Below, piece after piece: positions 1 through 12,589 of a stretch of 64,000 bases of DNA. The position numbers and the translations under genes are program-made. The notes under the pieces were generated by a model. It had not been told where the DNA came from. It saw nothing but the letters and a program-made list of their open reading frames with translations, and ran no database searches. Origin of the DNA: Macrophomina tecta (Eukaryota > Ascomycota > Dothideomycetes > Botryosphaeriales > Botryosphaeriaceae); NCBI GenBank assembly GCA_024180945.1, contig JAKSGN010000043.1:2294001-2358000 (forward strand). Direction: 5' to 3'. How positions within the stretch are numbered: the first letter of the stretch is position 1; each line of letters starts with the position of its first letter.

Positions 1-1388
1 AGGGGAAACCCGCGTGTATGCGCTTCTAGTGCCATTGGCTCTCCAATCCGCGTTGTCGCCAATGCTCCGCGATCCTCACCCCGCCCTCAAAACCCCATTC
101 GAATCCGACTGCAAAGATCCGATATCACAATCTGTGATACCGAAAAAAAAGATCATCAGTGTGTGCACGTGCCGTTGACAGATCCCCTCGGACCTGCATT
201 TCCAGCCCTCCCCCCCCCCCCCCCCCGGGGCGATCGTCGCACCCTTACCTCTCTCAAATAGCCGAACCGAGAAGAATAAACCAATGTCACACACAAAAGA
301 AAAATCCTCAGTAGCAGCAAGACTCCGTGTCGACCTACCCGCCCTTGACTCGGATCCGGCAATCCTGCAGCCCGCCTGCCAACCGTCGTCGATCAGCACC
401 CCTCGAGCCCAGCCGCCCCACCCTGACACCTAGCAACAGACATACCTTTGCTTTTTCCTCCAATACGGAATACGTTTTTGCTTCCCCTCTCCTAAACCTA
501 CCATATGCGGCCAACATCCCCAATACACGTGGCGTCCACCTGGCGATGCCTTCACGCCTCGGCAGCACACCCATCTCCTAAAAAGGGCATTCGACCAAAC
601 AGTGGGTAATGGGCCAGGGTAGCAAGGGTTACCTGAAAAGGCTGCAGCACAGCCCTTGCACCTATGTCTCTAACCAAGGGTCGGGAACCGAAGAACGTGC
701 AAGGATACGTGCACGCACACGAACGCGCGTTAAAGGGGAGAGGGGAAATCGCCTGCATGCACACGCATACATGCACGCAGAGTGGGGCCGTAGTACAATC
801 TCCGGGAAAGAACCAAAGAAGGCGCCTGCGGAGGAGTCAAGACGAGGGAAGGTCCGTCCGGGCGGCGATAGAAGGAGGCGGAGTGGCTTCCGGCAGGAAA
901 AGGGCAGTGAGCAAGGTATGTCTAAACTGATAAGGGAAGAAAAAGAAGAAAAAAAAAAAAAAAGGCATGAGCAGCTCCACTCGATTCTTCATGCCGACGG
1001 AACTCCGGAGGGTGCGGAGAGTGTATGCAAACAAGGTGGGACAACAAATCGGGAGAGAGGAGAGAGAAACGCACACTTACTCTATTTACCGGTTACGACG
1101 GTGGAAGGAGATGAATAAGAGGGGTTCTGATCGGAACAAGACGAGAAAAAAAAAGGGAACGAAAGGGGAAAAGTATCTACAGCAGAAAAAGAGCTACCCA
1201 CCACAATGAATAGCACATCCGCAGAAGAAAGCTAATGTTGAAGCCTGGTCCAGGCTTCTTACAGCAAGGAGTGAGCAAGCAATACAAACCTCAAGAACAG
1301 GAGAACCGGCGGTGCATGAAGGACCCCCAATGAAAGGCCGCCAAATCAGGGAGCCAAATCCTGCTGTGCATCAAGTTGCATTCTCATA
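1..1388. other. Intergenic, no gene seen
   Basis: No reading frame here has convincing coding character or splice structure. The stretch holds a run of 17 C (210-226) and a run of 15 A (949-963), with purine-rich sequence from about 840 to 1200. The right edge is the 3' side of the minus-strand gene that ends at 1389. Confidence 0.6.
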
Positions 1389-3981
1389 TCAGACCAATCC
1401 CTGCTTGGCACTGGCACGATGCGTGCGACGAAGTCGATGCTTTCGCGTAGCGCCACAGCCGTCTCCTCCGTTCTCACTATCCTCCACTCCACCGAGCGGC
1501 TGGCAGAAGCAGACACGGAGCAGCCATCCAAACTGTTCAGCCACGCCCTTCTCCTCGTTGGAGCCGCTGCTTCCGGTGATCCGCTGTTTGGGGTTGGCTG
1601 GCATTATCTCAACGTGAGACAGGGAAACATACGGCGCCGGGGACGGTGCAAGGGCCTGCTCTAAGCTTAGTGGAGCAGGGCAGACCGCCGAGGAAGGATC
1701 GCGTGGCCTGCTTGCTCTCGATATCTGCGCCGCCGTGTGGTAACTTGCACTACTTCCGCCGCTGGCCCTGATGGCACAAGCTGAAATTCTCGGCGAGGCC
1801 GTGTTGGAAGATCGGCGATCACACCTAGGTACGTAAGGTGAGGCCGCCACTTCAGCATCTGAAAGAGGGAGCTTCACGAGACGGGGAAGGGGACGCGGAC
1901 GAATGATCCCCTCTGCAGCAGCGATGGGCAGAAGAGCTGGAAGGGCGGCAGAACGGATGACCGTGAGGCGGGTGGAGGACGATGAGACGCCTGGTTCAGG
2001 CTCAACCTTTGATTGTTCGGTCTGGGGTTGAGACGAAGACTGGGGAAATACCGGCGAACTGGGTAACGTGGAAAACACTGAAGAGGGAGGTGATACGAGA
2101 AGACAGCTGCCTTGCACCGATTTCGTGGAGACATGTGGGCTCGTGGAGAAAACTGGAGCAGTGCTGGCGCGCATTGAGGCAGGAGTGTATGATGAAGTGG
2201 GGACAATAAGGCGGCTATCGGCACAATTGGGGTCAACGCTCTGCAAACTTGTCTCGTCTGGACATTGAGCGGGTACATCGACAGCTGTGTAACCCATGGC
2301 TGTGTCATGCCTAGGGTTTACCCTCCCATTCTGGCTTGCTTTATCTCGCGATGGTGGTTGATTTGAACCCAACATATGCGCAAGGCGGTCGTACGAGGAG
2401 AGGGGAATGCGAGGGTCGAGATCGCGACGAGAGTGAGGCGGGCTTGTGAAGAGTGGCGCCGGTATGAGCGGATGATCGAATCGTTCCCCAGTTCGTGTAG
2501 GTGTCGAGTAAACGGAGTTTGGCGATTCGTTTCCCCCGTCGTTATCAGAACGAGCTCGCTCTTGCTGACGGCTCGGTGTGGACGGGCGCCTGGAGGCCTG
2601 ACAGTGCCCAGCTTGTGCAACGTTTGGCGACGCCGGTCCTAACATGGGCGTCTGCACCGGTCCTTGTCGATCTTGTGGCTGCAGCAGCTTGCCTCCATCC
2701 CGTTTTTCATTTCGTAGATGAAGCCGCTCCCCCGTTCCCGGCACTCGTATCGGTGTCGACGAATCACGAAGGTGGTCCGTCTCAGCCGTCACTTCACGCA
2801 TACCCGGCCTGGTAGCGTGGCATCCCGGTAAATTGCTGGTACCGTGTCCACCGTCTGGACGTCTCCAGTGTGCGAGTCCAGTTCGGTGGTTCGACAAGTT
2901 AGTGCGAGGCAGACGCAGCTCCCCAGGCACCTCATGCACTCCGCTTCGCGTCGTGTGGTCGCTCTTGTTTCTGCCTGAGAGCTCTAGCAAATGAGAGGAT
3001 TAGCTAACGCTTCAGATTCAGACATGCACCCCACTTTGGTACGATGTCGACACGACCATGTGAATCTTCGCACTCTAATCCATCAGATGGCGAATAGATG
3101 GGCTGCGTACATACCTTCCCGAGGCCCGCGGAAGAAGTCGCGAAGAGCGTTACCAAAGCTCCGTGCACGAGAGACCCTACGCCGCGGGGGCCGTGACGAA
3201 GTGGGCGAATCATCCGGCTGACGGGACAAACCGCACGGCGTTTGCGCTCTAAAAGGCGGCGAATGAGGCGGCGAGATAGGACGTGCTGGATCTGGCACGT
3301 CATCGACGCATTCTGAAGCGGATAGTGAAGAGACTTTTCTGCAAGCAGGAACTTGGTTTTCGATTATTTCGTGCAACTCTCTGAGCGTGGCCTCATCGAT
3401 TGTCAAGGCCGCCTGGCGTCTGGTCGTATGGCCTCTGCCTGGTTGCTTTTGCTCGGTTTCTTCCGCATAGTGGTTGGCGGGTTTCGAGGTGGTAAGATGT
3501 GCAGCCAGGGCAAGGGATCTGGCAGAACGAATTGTTGCAATAGACTTCTGCTCGATGATGGTGGTCAATGGCGTAGCATCGGGCCTGTTGACGAATCGAA
3601 CTGCCACTTCGGGTCCGTCTGGTACAACCCACCAGTCAACAGCTGCCCCCACATCCAGGTCTATGCAGCATTTGACTCACTTGGGCTGCCCGAAGGCCAT
3701 TGCTGCTCGGGAAATGCGCGCGACTGTGACCGGCCCTTGCTCCGGGCCCTCTTCCTCGGAGCTTCGCCCATCTGGAGCTCGGAGCCGGCATATCTTGCAT
3801 CGAGAACAGAGCCGTTTTCGCTAGGGGTAGCCTCGGAAGAATCCAGATGGGGAAAGAGATAGCGTTTAGAATTGGCGTGGCCCAGCAAAGTGGGACTGTG
3901 ATGAGTAGGAACGGATGCGTCTAGGGAAGTGTTGCTACGATTGAATAGCGGTAGTATACTGGAGGCGGTAGATAGCGCCAT
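1389..3981 (-). CDS. Hypothetical Ser/Pro/Arg-rich protein, three exons
   Basis: I do not recognise this protein. My model is exon 1 3981-3681, exon 2 3618-3115 and exon 3 2983-1389, giving about 799 residues. Both introns interrupt in phase 1. Intron 1 (62 nt) runs GTGAGT to CAG; intron 2 (131 nt) runs GTATGT to TAG. All three exons stay open across the junctions. The N-terminal 100 residues contain a basic patch (RKRARSKGRSQSR) that could be a nuclear signal. Exon 2 has a second basic Ser/Arg patch near RPPRRRVSRARS. Exon 3 is almost entirely low complexity, rich in Ser, Pro, Thr and Arg, and probably disordered. No catalytic motif, membrane span or zinc motif is visible. The last 40 or so residues are uncertain because a neighbouring frame stays open to 1346. 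A regulatory or scaffold role is only a guess. Confidence 0.5.
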
Positions 3982-6900
3982 GCTAAGTTGTTATTTGGAA
4001 TCGGTCTGAATCAGGCTTGCGAGAGCAGCGAAGAAGAGCAGCGGTGTAAAAGAGCTACGGCTTTACTTGAGCGGAGCATTGGCGTTGGAGATGCTGGACA
4101 AAACCCAAGGCAGCTCTTGCCGGCCGTAGGGCTGCCAGGCGTGACGCGTGGCGCTTCATTGCCCCTACCACGCCAGGTTTCTTCCGCAGCCAGCGCGCAT
4201 GCACGCCTGACAGCAGCCAGGCATCAGAGGCGCAACGAGCGAAGGGCAAGAACGACGTCTGCTCATGCCCAGCCACCACTTGATGCGAGCATGCGCGGCA
4301 TTGACTATGAGCTGCACCGCCTTCATTTCAGCTGCCAGCAGCAGCGCCATCTCTGACCGCTTCAATTCCTGGAAGCTACGACGCGAATGCGAATGGGGCG
4401 AAAAAGCATGGCCAGCTGCCATGAGGCACGTCGACATCTCACCAACGACTTGAAAGCTTGGCCTGGAGCTGTGGCCGTGTCGCGCCACTCCAGGGCGGCA
4501 GACGCAGCGCGTGACGAAAGTCAAGCTCCTGTTTAATCACACGTGGAACCGGTACAGCCGTGCGGTCATGGCTGAGCGCCGTCGTAAGAGCATCGGACGA
4601 GAAGGCTGAAGGCGGGCTAATCAAAAATGGAAACAAGTTCATAGGTGAGAGCTGAAGCAGACATGTCGGTTGACAGCAGCGGCCCGCAACCGCGGCTGTA
4701 GCTTGCTCTTGGGCATGACAGGCAGCAGGGGCTGCACCTCGTCTGCCATCTGCCGCGATTTCAGATCTCATCCATGCAGGACGGTCCGAGCGGTGAGTCT
4801 TGCAGCATGGTCTTCGTTTCCGTGCGAATCATTCCACGGCGTAGCCGAAGATGCGCTCGCCCAAAAACAACATATCCGTACCCATGCTGATCAGCCCCGC
4901 CTCCGCGAACATCCAGAATGTAGGAAGACTCAGCAACGGCGAGTACAAGCCTTCACGTAAGGGCGCCTTGCGCCCGGCCTCAGAGACGCGGCAGAGCGTA
5001 TGATCAGGCCACTGTCGCTAATGCCTACCAGCCACAGGTGTCGCTGCAGTTCTTCCAGCTGCCCCACGAGTGTCGCTTCGGCCAGTTGGAAAGGGCAGCT
5101 GCCCACCCACGAGCCGTCCCGGACACACTTTGAAGAACCGGCTTTCTGAAACCAGTGGAGGCGACATCTGCGTCGCACAACAGCTGTGGTATGGGTTGGG
5201 CCGGGACCCCGGTGATGGGCGCCTGGAGCACTGCCGCGCCTGATGCGCGATCTGGAGCCCATCCGAAGGACACCTCATGGCGGCACAGTCTCAAATTCTG
5301 TGCTCACCACGTGCGTTGGCGCCGCAACCGAAGCTCTGACGGTGGGGCGGCGGGCGGGTTGGAGGTTGTGACACACAAGCCTGTTTCCGGGTTGCACAGG
5401 TGAAGCAGCACATTTGGCGACAGATCTTCGAATGATGAGCGTCGGAGAAACAGCAGCCTACGCTAGAGCGCAACCGCTGATCTTTACTTATAACTGAGGG
5501 CTGCACATGGATCAGAAAGATGACTTGCGCACCACGCCCCCAATCAACGCAGGAAAGGAGCCCACTTCAGCGGCGAAGATTTGGAAGAGGGTGCAGCACC
5601 AAGCACGACCACTTATCAAAGCAATGGGTGACCTTGGAGTAGCTGGAGAAGTAGCCGAGCTGGCGCCTCTTGGACCACTTGTGTGATATGGACGTCATCG
5701 TGGGCGTGCGTACATGGGCAGATATACTTCCGTAACATCCACGTGGAAGCCACTTAACAGATGTGGTCCATGCCGGTATAGATGCGGATAGACGGGCGTA
5801 GCACTTTGGGCGGGTCCAGTGCTGTGGATTCGGGTCCAGATCTCTATCGACCACTCCCGGCGTAGCGAGATGAGATACGGCTGGGAACAGCTGTCAGCTT
5901 TATGCAAGAGGTGAAACAGACTTCATTCACCGTTGAGGAGTAAAAAAAAGCACATCCACATTCGTAGCCATACTTGTATCAGTTCCTTTTAAGGTAGACT
6001 TTCTGGCATGCAATTTGGCGCCAGTATGCGCGGACGATCCCGAGATTAGCAGGTGCGTTTTTGGAGCTGCGCGTGCTTCCGTGCTCGTCTAGAGTGGTTT
6101 GGTGCGCCACTTTCTACGCAAAGTTCCAGAAGAGCCGTGGTCCGGGGTGGCGTTGAAGCGCCTATGATGCGTCGCCTATGATTCGTTGCCTCTCTCTGCT
6201 GACTGATAATGACTTCCGGCTTGTCCTTGCAAACCCGAGAGATACAAGGCAGGGGAGCTTCAGCATCGATGATTTTGGCGTGGTGAGAGACAGACTGATG
6301 GACTTCTCCGATCCCCGCAGCCAAATGTGAAGAAAACAGTCGGGGTCAGGAAAATCTGCACTGCGGATTACAGTGCACAGTGCGCTATCGGGGAAGCGAC
6401 GACGACCGGCGAATTTTGCCCCCCCATTTTCCCAATGGATGTCCGGGCTGATTCAGCCCCTGGAAAGGTGAGCACACTTTGTTTTGTATGCCCAGTTAAC
6501 CTATTTGACACCTCCAATAGTCTTCTGTACGTGGAAACACAGCCGTTTGGGGTGTACCCACTTGGCCCGTGCCAGGAAGCCACGCGCAGAACGGCGGCAC
6601 ACTTCTCCTATTGCGGTGTAGGAGGTGAACTTGGGGGAAACGGTGACCCTGGAGCCGCCGTTCCTTCCCGGGTCGATCACGGATGCAGGCTTCGGTAGGG
6701 GGTTGTCCCGCCGATGCAGCGGCAAGCATGAGCTGGCCCGGTGCGGCTGCTAAGAGAACATTGAATTTTTCTACGCTTTTTGGCAAGCCTTGAACATCTT
6801 CAAAGCATGATAAGGAAGGGGCATTGCGGGCGAGGAGCTTGGCCTTGTGTGGACTCGCAGCCTGCCGCCATTGGAAAGCCACGGTGTCCCAGGGCAGCGG

Positions 6901-7477
6901 TAGCCCGTTTCTGGGGTGGGGTTCTGAGTCTCGCGTGTCCGGAATAGTCCATCTGCCGCCCAGGATGGAGAGGTAGCGTGAAGGCAATGTATTTCGGGCA
7001 AGGCACCAATGCTTCGCCGACGGAGTGTCACACTTGGAGCCCTCTTGGGCATGGAGCCCCATCAGACCACCTCGCGAGCAGCGGCACGGACCGCGCGGAT
7101 GGTAACCTTCTCAATGTGTACGTGTGGGCGCCGATGCATCCATGTCTCTGGATCAGCTCTCGGATGATCTTCTCATATCACCATTCATCGGGAGATCGGT
7201 AGATACCGCCAGGTCACCATCTTCGCGAGATCTGCGGAGCGAGCTTGGCCAATATCACCGCCTGGTTGCTGCCGGGCGGATCCCTTTTAAATGCAGGGTG
7301 GCACGTCTGGGCTGACCAGTGGGACGAGCGAGTGCTTTTGCATCTGCGAGGTTCGGCTGATTGCGAGGAGGTGCAGCAGACCATCGTTCTACTTGCAGGA
7401 ACCCCGTCCGGCTCCAGACCCCCCCACCGGAGCATAACAGTAGCAGCAACGCTGCATCCGGCAGACAACACGTCAAT
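3982..7477. other. Long intergenic region, no confident gene
   Basis: Several short open frames lie on both strands (for example 4165-4524 minus, 6046-6324 minus, 6496-7062 minus, 7142-7315 plus). None has a recognisable domain, and I could not join any into a convincing spliced gene. The plus-strand frame from the ATG at 7142 has coding-like character and could be an upstream exon of the gene at 7478. The only donor that keeps frame with the acceptor at 7398 (at 7213) is weak. Confidence 0.45.
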
Positions 7478-8161
7478 ATGGCTTTGGCCAAGCTCGCGCC
7501 CAGCAGAACGAAGGCAGACTTCTTCCAGAGGTTGAGCCTGTCGGAAGACAATCCGGCCCACAGGGAGCTCTACGAGCTAATGAAGGTGGGCAGCGCACGG
7601 ACAGAACCCTGCCCAGGCTAGGGCCTTACTCATCAAGCTTGCAGGAAGAGGCAGCCGAAGGACGGAGGCGGACCAGCCAGGACCCGTCGAATCTGGTGCC
7701 GCAATGCCGCGCAGACCCCACGGTGCAGCCGCCGTACTCATCGAACCAGATAACGGAGACGGCGATGCACCGCGAGGTACTGAACGTGTACCACGCAGCC
7801 AGCGCGCATACACGGCCGTATTATCAGCAGGGCCACTACATGGACGGACGCAACGAGGACAACTGGATCATCCGTTGGCTGCTGTGGCACGTCTTCCGAT
7901 ACCGGGACAACAGGAATCGGCACCGAGGTAGCGGAGCATCGTCCAGCGTGACTACTAGTGACGCTGACGGCCCAGGTGCTGCAGTTCTCTCCCAGGGCGG
8001 TTCTCCGGACGGCAACAACAATGGCGGGGGTGGATCAACGGGTGAGTGCATCTGCTCGGCGTCGGCGCCGATGCCGGGCGCTCGTTTCAGAATTAGTCAG
8101 GTGCAAGAAAGGACGACTAACGCGTGAAGCAGAAATGTATGACCCCGTCCGGGACCTGTGA
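7478..8161 (+). CDS. Small orphan protein, three exons
   Basis: I do not recognise this protein. My model is exon 1 7478-7585, exon 2 7645-8041 and exon 3 8091-8161, giving about 191 residues. Intron 1 (59 nt) runs GTGGGC to TTGCAG in phase 0. Intron 2 (49 nt) runs GTGAGT to TTTCAG in phase 1. Exon 1 encodes a charged helical segment. Exon 2 has an aromatic and basic core (NWIIRWLLWHVFRYRDNR) followed by a Gly/Ser/Asn-rich linker. Exon 3 encodes a short charged C-terminus ending near EAEMYDPVRDL. If intron 2 is retained, the frame instead stops at 8127. The start is the ATG at 7478, but the frame is open further upstream behind a good acceptor at 7398, so a further 5' exon is possible. No signal peptide or classical membrane span is evident. 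Confidence 0.4.
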
Positions 8162-11088
8162 GGCCGGCACCGGGCGGCGCGACGTCGATGGGGACCGGAG
8201 GATGGCAAGACAGGTGTGCTGGATAGATGGAAACGCGGCACGAGGCAGCCGGGCGCTCCTGGCGGTCCCTTTCCTTGCTCCTGCTTCTCTTTGTTTGCTT
8301 GTGGCCATTCTGTTCTTCTCCCAGGCACTCCTCGGCAGCATTTCTTTTCTTCAGCAGGTAGGAGAGTCCTCACGAATGCAAAGCAATTCTTTTTCCGCCA
8401 CCGAACCGCTCGCGTCCCAGTGACGGGGCATGGTGCTCGACCGGAGCGGGGCACGTGCATGGGGCATGCTGAGGGCGGCCCTGGGATAATGGCTGGATCC
8501 AGAAAAAAAGAGGCGGTTGCGGCGATGTCCGCGCGCGGCGCAGAGAGGCGGAGGGGAGAGATTTATGGCGGCGGAAGTGTGCTCGGACCGGTGGAGTGAG
8601 CGGGTCCGACGGCGGTCCAGACAGACGGGCTCTCGTCCGTGGGCAGCGAAGGGATCATTGGTAAGAGCTACTGGGGCCCGGCGCGGAGCTTAAATCGACT
8701 TCGCACAGCCAGTTGCGTGCATTGCTGGGGCGACGCGAGGGCGACCGTGGTGCGGTCTCCACTGCCGCGCGCTGCTCGTGGGCTGGTGATGGATTGGGCG
8801 GCGGGCCCGGGGAAGGGAGGCCGGACGGCGTCGAGGGGGGCAGCGGCGCCGTTGGGCAGGCGAGCTGGGCTTTGCGGTGCTACCGCCTGGGCTCGCTCAG
8901 ATGGCCGGTTCTGACGTCGGTGCCCGTTGCCTTGTGAGAGGTGAGGTCGGGATAGTGGTCAGTGAACGGCCAGGCAGAGCAAGCAGACAGGCTGGCGGGC
9001 AGCCACGCCGCCGACTCCCCGAGCACGCCTGGCCGGCTGCTCCTCCACCGGCGCACGTATTCTGCAGATTGTCGGTGCTGCTCCATCCGCTGGAGGTGCA
9101 GGTGCCTCCGCCGCCGTCACCCCGGCCTGCCCTCTACCTCACCCACCATCTCACCCGCCCCGGCCACACTCCCATCACGCGCTGCCCTCGAGTCCTGCCG
9201 CCGAGCTCGCCTGCTCGCCCACGGCTCCTCCTGCAGCCTCACCAGCCCTGCTGCCCTGCCAAACTCACCCCCCCAGCCAGCCGTGGCACAGAGGCACTGC
9301 GGGTCTGCGCGGCATAACGCAGCTGGCAGGGGTGCCACGCGCACCAATCCATCCTGCTCCAGCCAGTTACAGGCCCGCAGGTCCAGCCGTTGGGCCCGTC
9401 CGCTTTGGCTTCCTCCGTCCAGCCTCCCGCGGCCCTATCACACCTGTTATTTCCGAACCAGGTTAGGGTCCTTCATTGGTTCCGCCCAGCAGCGAGCATA
9501 TGCAGCCGGGCTCTTTCTGTACGCTCCCCTACGTGCGAACTTGTTGCGGATCGGGTATCGAGCAGGCCGCCTCTCCACATCATCGTGACAATCGTCTGAG
9601 ATGCGACCCGCCGCTGTGGTCCGCTGTCCAGAGCCTGCAGCACATCCCGGAGAAGTCACCGTCCTGTCCAACCATCTCTTAGCCCCCGCCCCCAAGTACA
9701 GGTTGCTAAGGTTTCAGCACCTCAGACGTGCAGTTTGCCGCTACATTACGCGACGCCATCTCTGAAGACGCACGTCATGACCGCCACTCTCAAAGTCATC
9801 ATCTGTCAAGTCCAGGCACTTGGACAAAGTTGCTCAGGGTGCTTTCCAGGCCGCTCCCAACACGGCGCTGGCACACTTGCTCGAAGCAGGGATGCGGAAC
9901 ACGTGTAAATGTTGCTTTTTGTGCGTCAATCCGAACTTGCCGAGCGCAGCCGGGTCTCCACTACCATCTTCCAGATCCCTGGCGTTGCTGTTCTTTCGCT
10001 CACCGTGTTCGTCGCGAGTCAAGACACGCTTCGGACTTAAACAGCTGAATTCCCGATTCCGAGGTCTCTTGCGTCACTCGGACACGGCTCAGTTCTTGCA
10101 ACGGGCCCACACGACGGCCAATGGCCGATGGCTGGTTTTCTAAAACAAACTTTGACGCAGCGCATGAGAATGCGAGGTGCAGAGGCGGACCCGGCAGATA
10201 TGAACACCAGGTGGATCTCCCTGCGGTCAACGACAATTGCTCTCCCTTTCTGTTCGCGCCAGTCTGCAAAGCCCTCTAACAAGAACACATCCCAACAAAG
10301 CACAAAAGCACTTGGGTCAGCTTCATCGCTGCACTGTCCAGGATATGAGACCCTTGTTGTGCAGGTACTTGCATGCACAAGAACGTTTGGTGCGTGAACT
10401 CCACCTCCGGGCCTTGTCCACTCAGTCTCAATCTGAGAAGACAGTCCTGACCCGAGGTCATCGAGTCGGCGGTTATGGAGTACGATTAGAAAGATTAGAA
10501 TCGTACCACTTTGTGAGAGCCGTGGTTGGCAGATCTCACTAGCGCCGGACGCTGTACGACATAGGGAGCAAGGAAGGCGTTGAACCGTGCATTCATCACC
10601 TCAACCCTTTCGCACGCCAAATACACATCTTTCCTCCTGGACCCGCGGCATCTCTGTTATCGCTCAAATTTGGATTTGACTCCAAGTCACACGGTACGGA
10701 GGCCAGTCTCTCTGCCTTTTACAACGCTCTCGAAACGCGCACTTCGCAATGCCACGCTGCTCAAACCTTTGCCACTAAATGAGTACTCGGGGATGACACC
10801 CAATTGCTGCTCTGCGGAGACCGAACACCTGGAACGCTGGGCGGTTCTTGTCCCTAGGAGCAACGGAGCTTGCGTTTCAGCCCTCCCGAGGGCTCTTTTC
10901 TCCACACTATGATGATCACCGATTACTTTAAAAGGCTCTAGGGGCTGCAGCAAATGCTTGAAGAGATTCTAAGGGAGACGGTAAACTAGCTATGCTAGTT
11001 GTGAGCAGTGCGCAAGTAAAGAGCATGAAGATCAAGCCTCTTGCGGCTTTATCTAGGAGGCGCAAATATTGCTCGTTATTTTCAAACG
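8162..11088. other. Gene-poor intergenic region
   Basis: The first half is GC-rich, and long open frames overlap on several frames without domains, as expected by chance at this composition. A proline-rich frame around 9300-9470 looks mildly coding but has no defined start, partner exon or homology I can recognise. No tRNA-like fold or tandem repeat was seen. The right edge is the target-site duplication of the first solo LTR. Confidence 0.45.
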
Positions 11089-11093
11089 TTACC

Positions 11094-11529
11094 TGTTACG
11101 GCGCAGCCTCCACAGTATAGGGAATAAGGAAGGAAAGGACGTTCTGCGGGGAACTCCAAAGAAAAGAGGGGATCACGTGGCTCAGCACGTGAGTACCCAA
11201 GGACGGACCCACCGAGCCCTTACGAGCCGGGCTCACAACGGCTCACCTCGAGCCCTCTGGAGCTGGGCTCGCAACAGCACCACTAGATTGTATACACTTT
11301 CCTACTTGTATATAAACCACACTCCTTAGATAGCTTTGACCTTCGTGGTCAACTTCCATAACAATTCAGCACATTGTTAGTAACACGGCCTTCGCACGCA
11401 GTGCTCAGTCTCATCACGTGTTCGACTTGCTCTCACCCTCTTCTTGTACCCACTCAAGGAAAACCCCCTCGACAGGTTTTCTCCCTCTTTGGTGTTCGGA
11501 TCCTTAGAGGCAGAGGCCCGCTCGTTACA
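11094..11529 (+). mobile_element. Solo LTR, copy 1, with TTACC target duplication
   Basis: This 436-bp element begins TGTTACGG and ends CGTTACA, the TG...CA ends expected of a retrotransposon LTR. It is flanked on both sides by the same five bases, TTACC (11089-11093 and 11530-11534). It contains a TATATAAA box at 11309-11316, consistent with a U3 promoter reading to the right. Its last 230 or so bases are nearly identical to those of the second copy at 11952-12393. Because it has its own target duplication and no primer-binding site follows it, it is a solo LTR left by recombination between the two LTRs of one full element. Small Copia- or Gypsy-type LTRs both fit; the family cannot be named from the LTR alone. 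Confidence 0.85.
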
Positions 11530-11534
11530 TTACC

Positions 11535-11946
11535 CAAATCCTCTGTTTAGTCTTCCTTTCCATCTACATTCCCGCACTCAGCAGCTGTTGCATAGCTGGC
11601 GGCTTTCTACTCCTGCCTTGCCTGCGGAAGTGTGACTCAGACGGTGTGCCCGACTCCACTTCCGTTAAACTCTAACAATGACCCAAGAAAATCTCTGTCC
11701 AGACCTGATCCGGATATCATCGGCTCTTCGTCTAACTGCGGAATCCGAAAGGCGGCCACATAGTCCTCATTGCTAACGGTCCCACCACGCGCGGCAGCTA
11801 ATCGCATATTTGGATCGTGTCCTCCGTTCCGGTAGCGGGTCAGTTCAACGTCAAGATCTATTCCACAGCCCTTTCAGACATCCACTGAACACGCATTCAC
11901 ACGAAAGACGCATGTTCCACGAACGAGTTACAGCATCTACCTGCCT
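11535..11946. other. Spacer between the two solo LTRs
   Basis: These 412 bases separate the two LTR copies. They contain no primer-binding site next to the left LTR, no polypurine tract before the right LTR, and no gag or pol reading frame. They appear to be ordinary host DNA and not the inside of an element. Confidence 0.6.
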
Positions 11947-11951
11947 ATGTG

Positions 11952-12393
11952 TGTTACGGCGCAGCCTACACAGGACCTGGGTAAGAAGGATAAGAAGGAC
12001 AAGCGGGGCGCCTACGCGCCCGCGAGAAAGATCCACCGGCAAGGAGTCACGTGACTCCCGGTTCAACTGTTCAGAGCCTTGGCACTCTGAACTCCTGAAC
12101 TCGCGAAGTTCAGACGTTCAACCGCTTGGCAGAATGAACCCATGAACTATCAGATTGTATACACTCTCCCACTATTATATAAACCACACTCTTTAGATAG
12201 CTTTGACCTTCGTGGTCAACTTCAATAACAATTCGCACATTGTTAGTAACACGGCCTTCGCACGCAGTGCTCAGTCTTGTCACGTGTTCGACTTGCTCTC
12301 ACCCTCTTCTTGTACCCACTCAAGGAAATCCTTCGACAGGTTTTCTCCCTCTTCGGTGTTTGGATCCTTAGAGGCAGAGGCCCGCTCGTTACA
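11952..12393 (+). mobile_element. Solo LTR, copy 2, with ATGTG target duplication
   Basis: This 442-bp relative of the LTR at 11094-11529 has the same TGTTACGG start and CGTTACA end. It is flanked by a different five-base duplication, ATGTG (11947-11951 and 12394-12398). A TATATAAA box lies at 12176-12183. The right half matches copy 1 closely, with small indels. The middle of the left half (roughly 11990-12140) is unrelated to copy 1 and carries several GAACT/AGTTC-type inverted motifs. It is a separate insertion, not the partner LTR of copy 1. Confidence 0.85.
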
Positions 12394-12589
12394 ATGTGGT
12401 GAAACAGTATCGTCTCCGCAGGAGGCTTGCTCTGTATCGTCATAACCGCTAATTGCACAGTATTCGGAACTACACGTCGTCGCTCCTTCTTCAACCTCTG
12501 CATACTACTTTAGCTGCTCTCGTGGATCTACGAGTACTACCGCGCCGCGAATCTTTTATCACCACACCGAGGCCAGCCGTAGCATGATA

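Noticed and set aside
11094..12393. One short LTR retrotransposon bounded by two LTRs
   Set aside because: Each LTR has its own different 5-bp duplication and there is no primer-binding site, polypurine tract or pol sequence between them.
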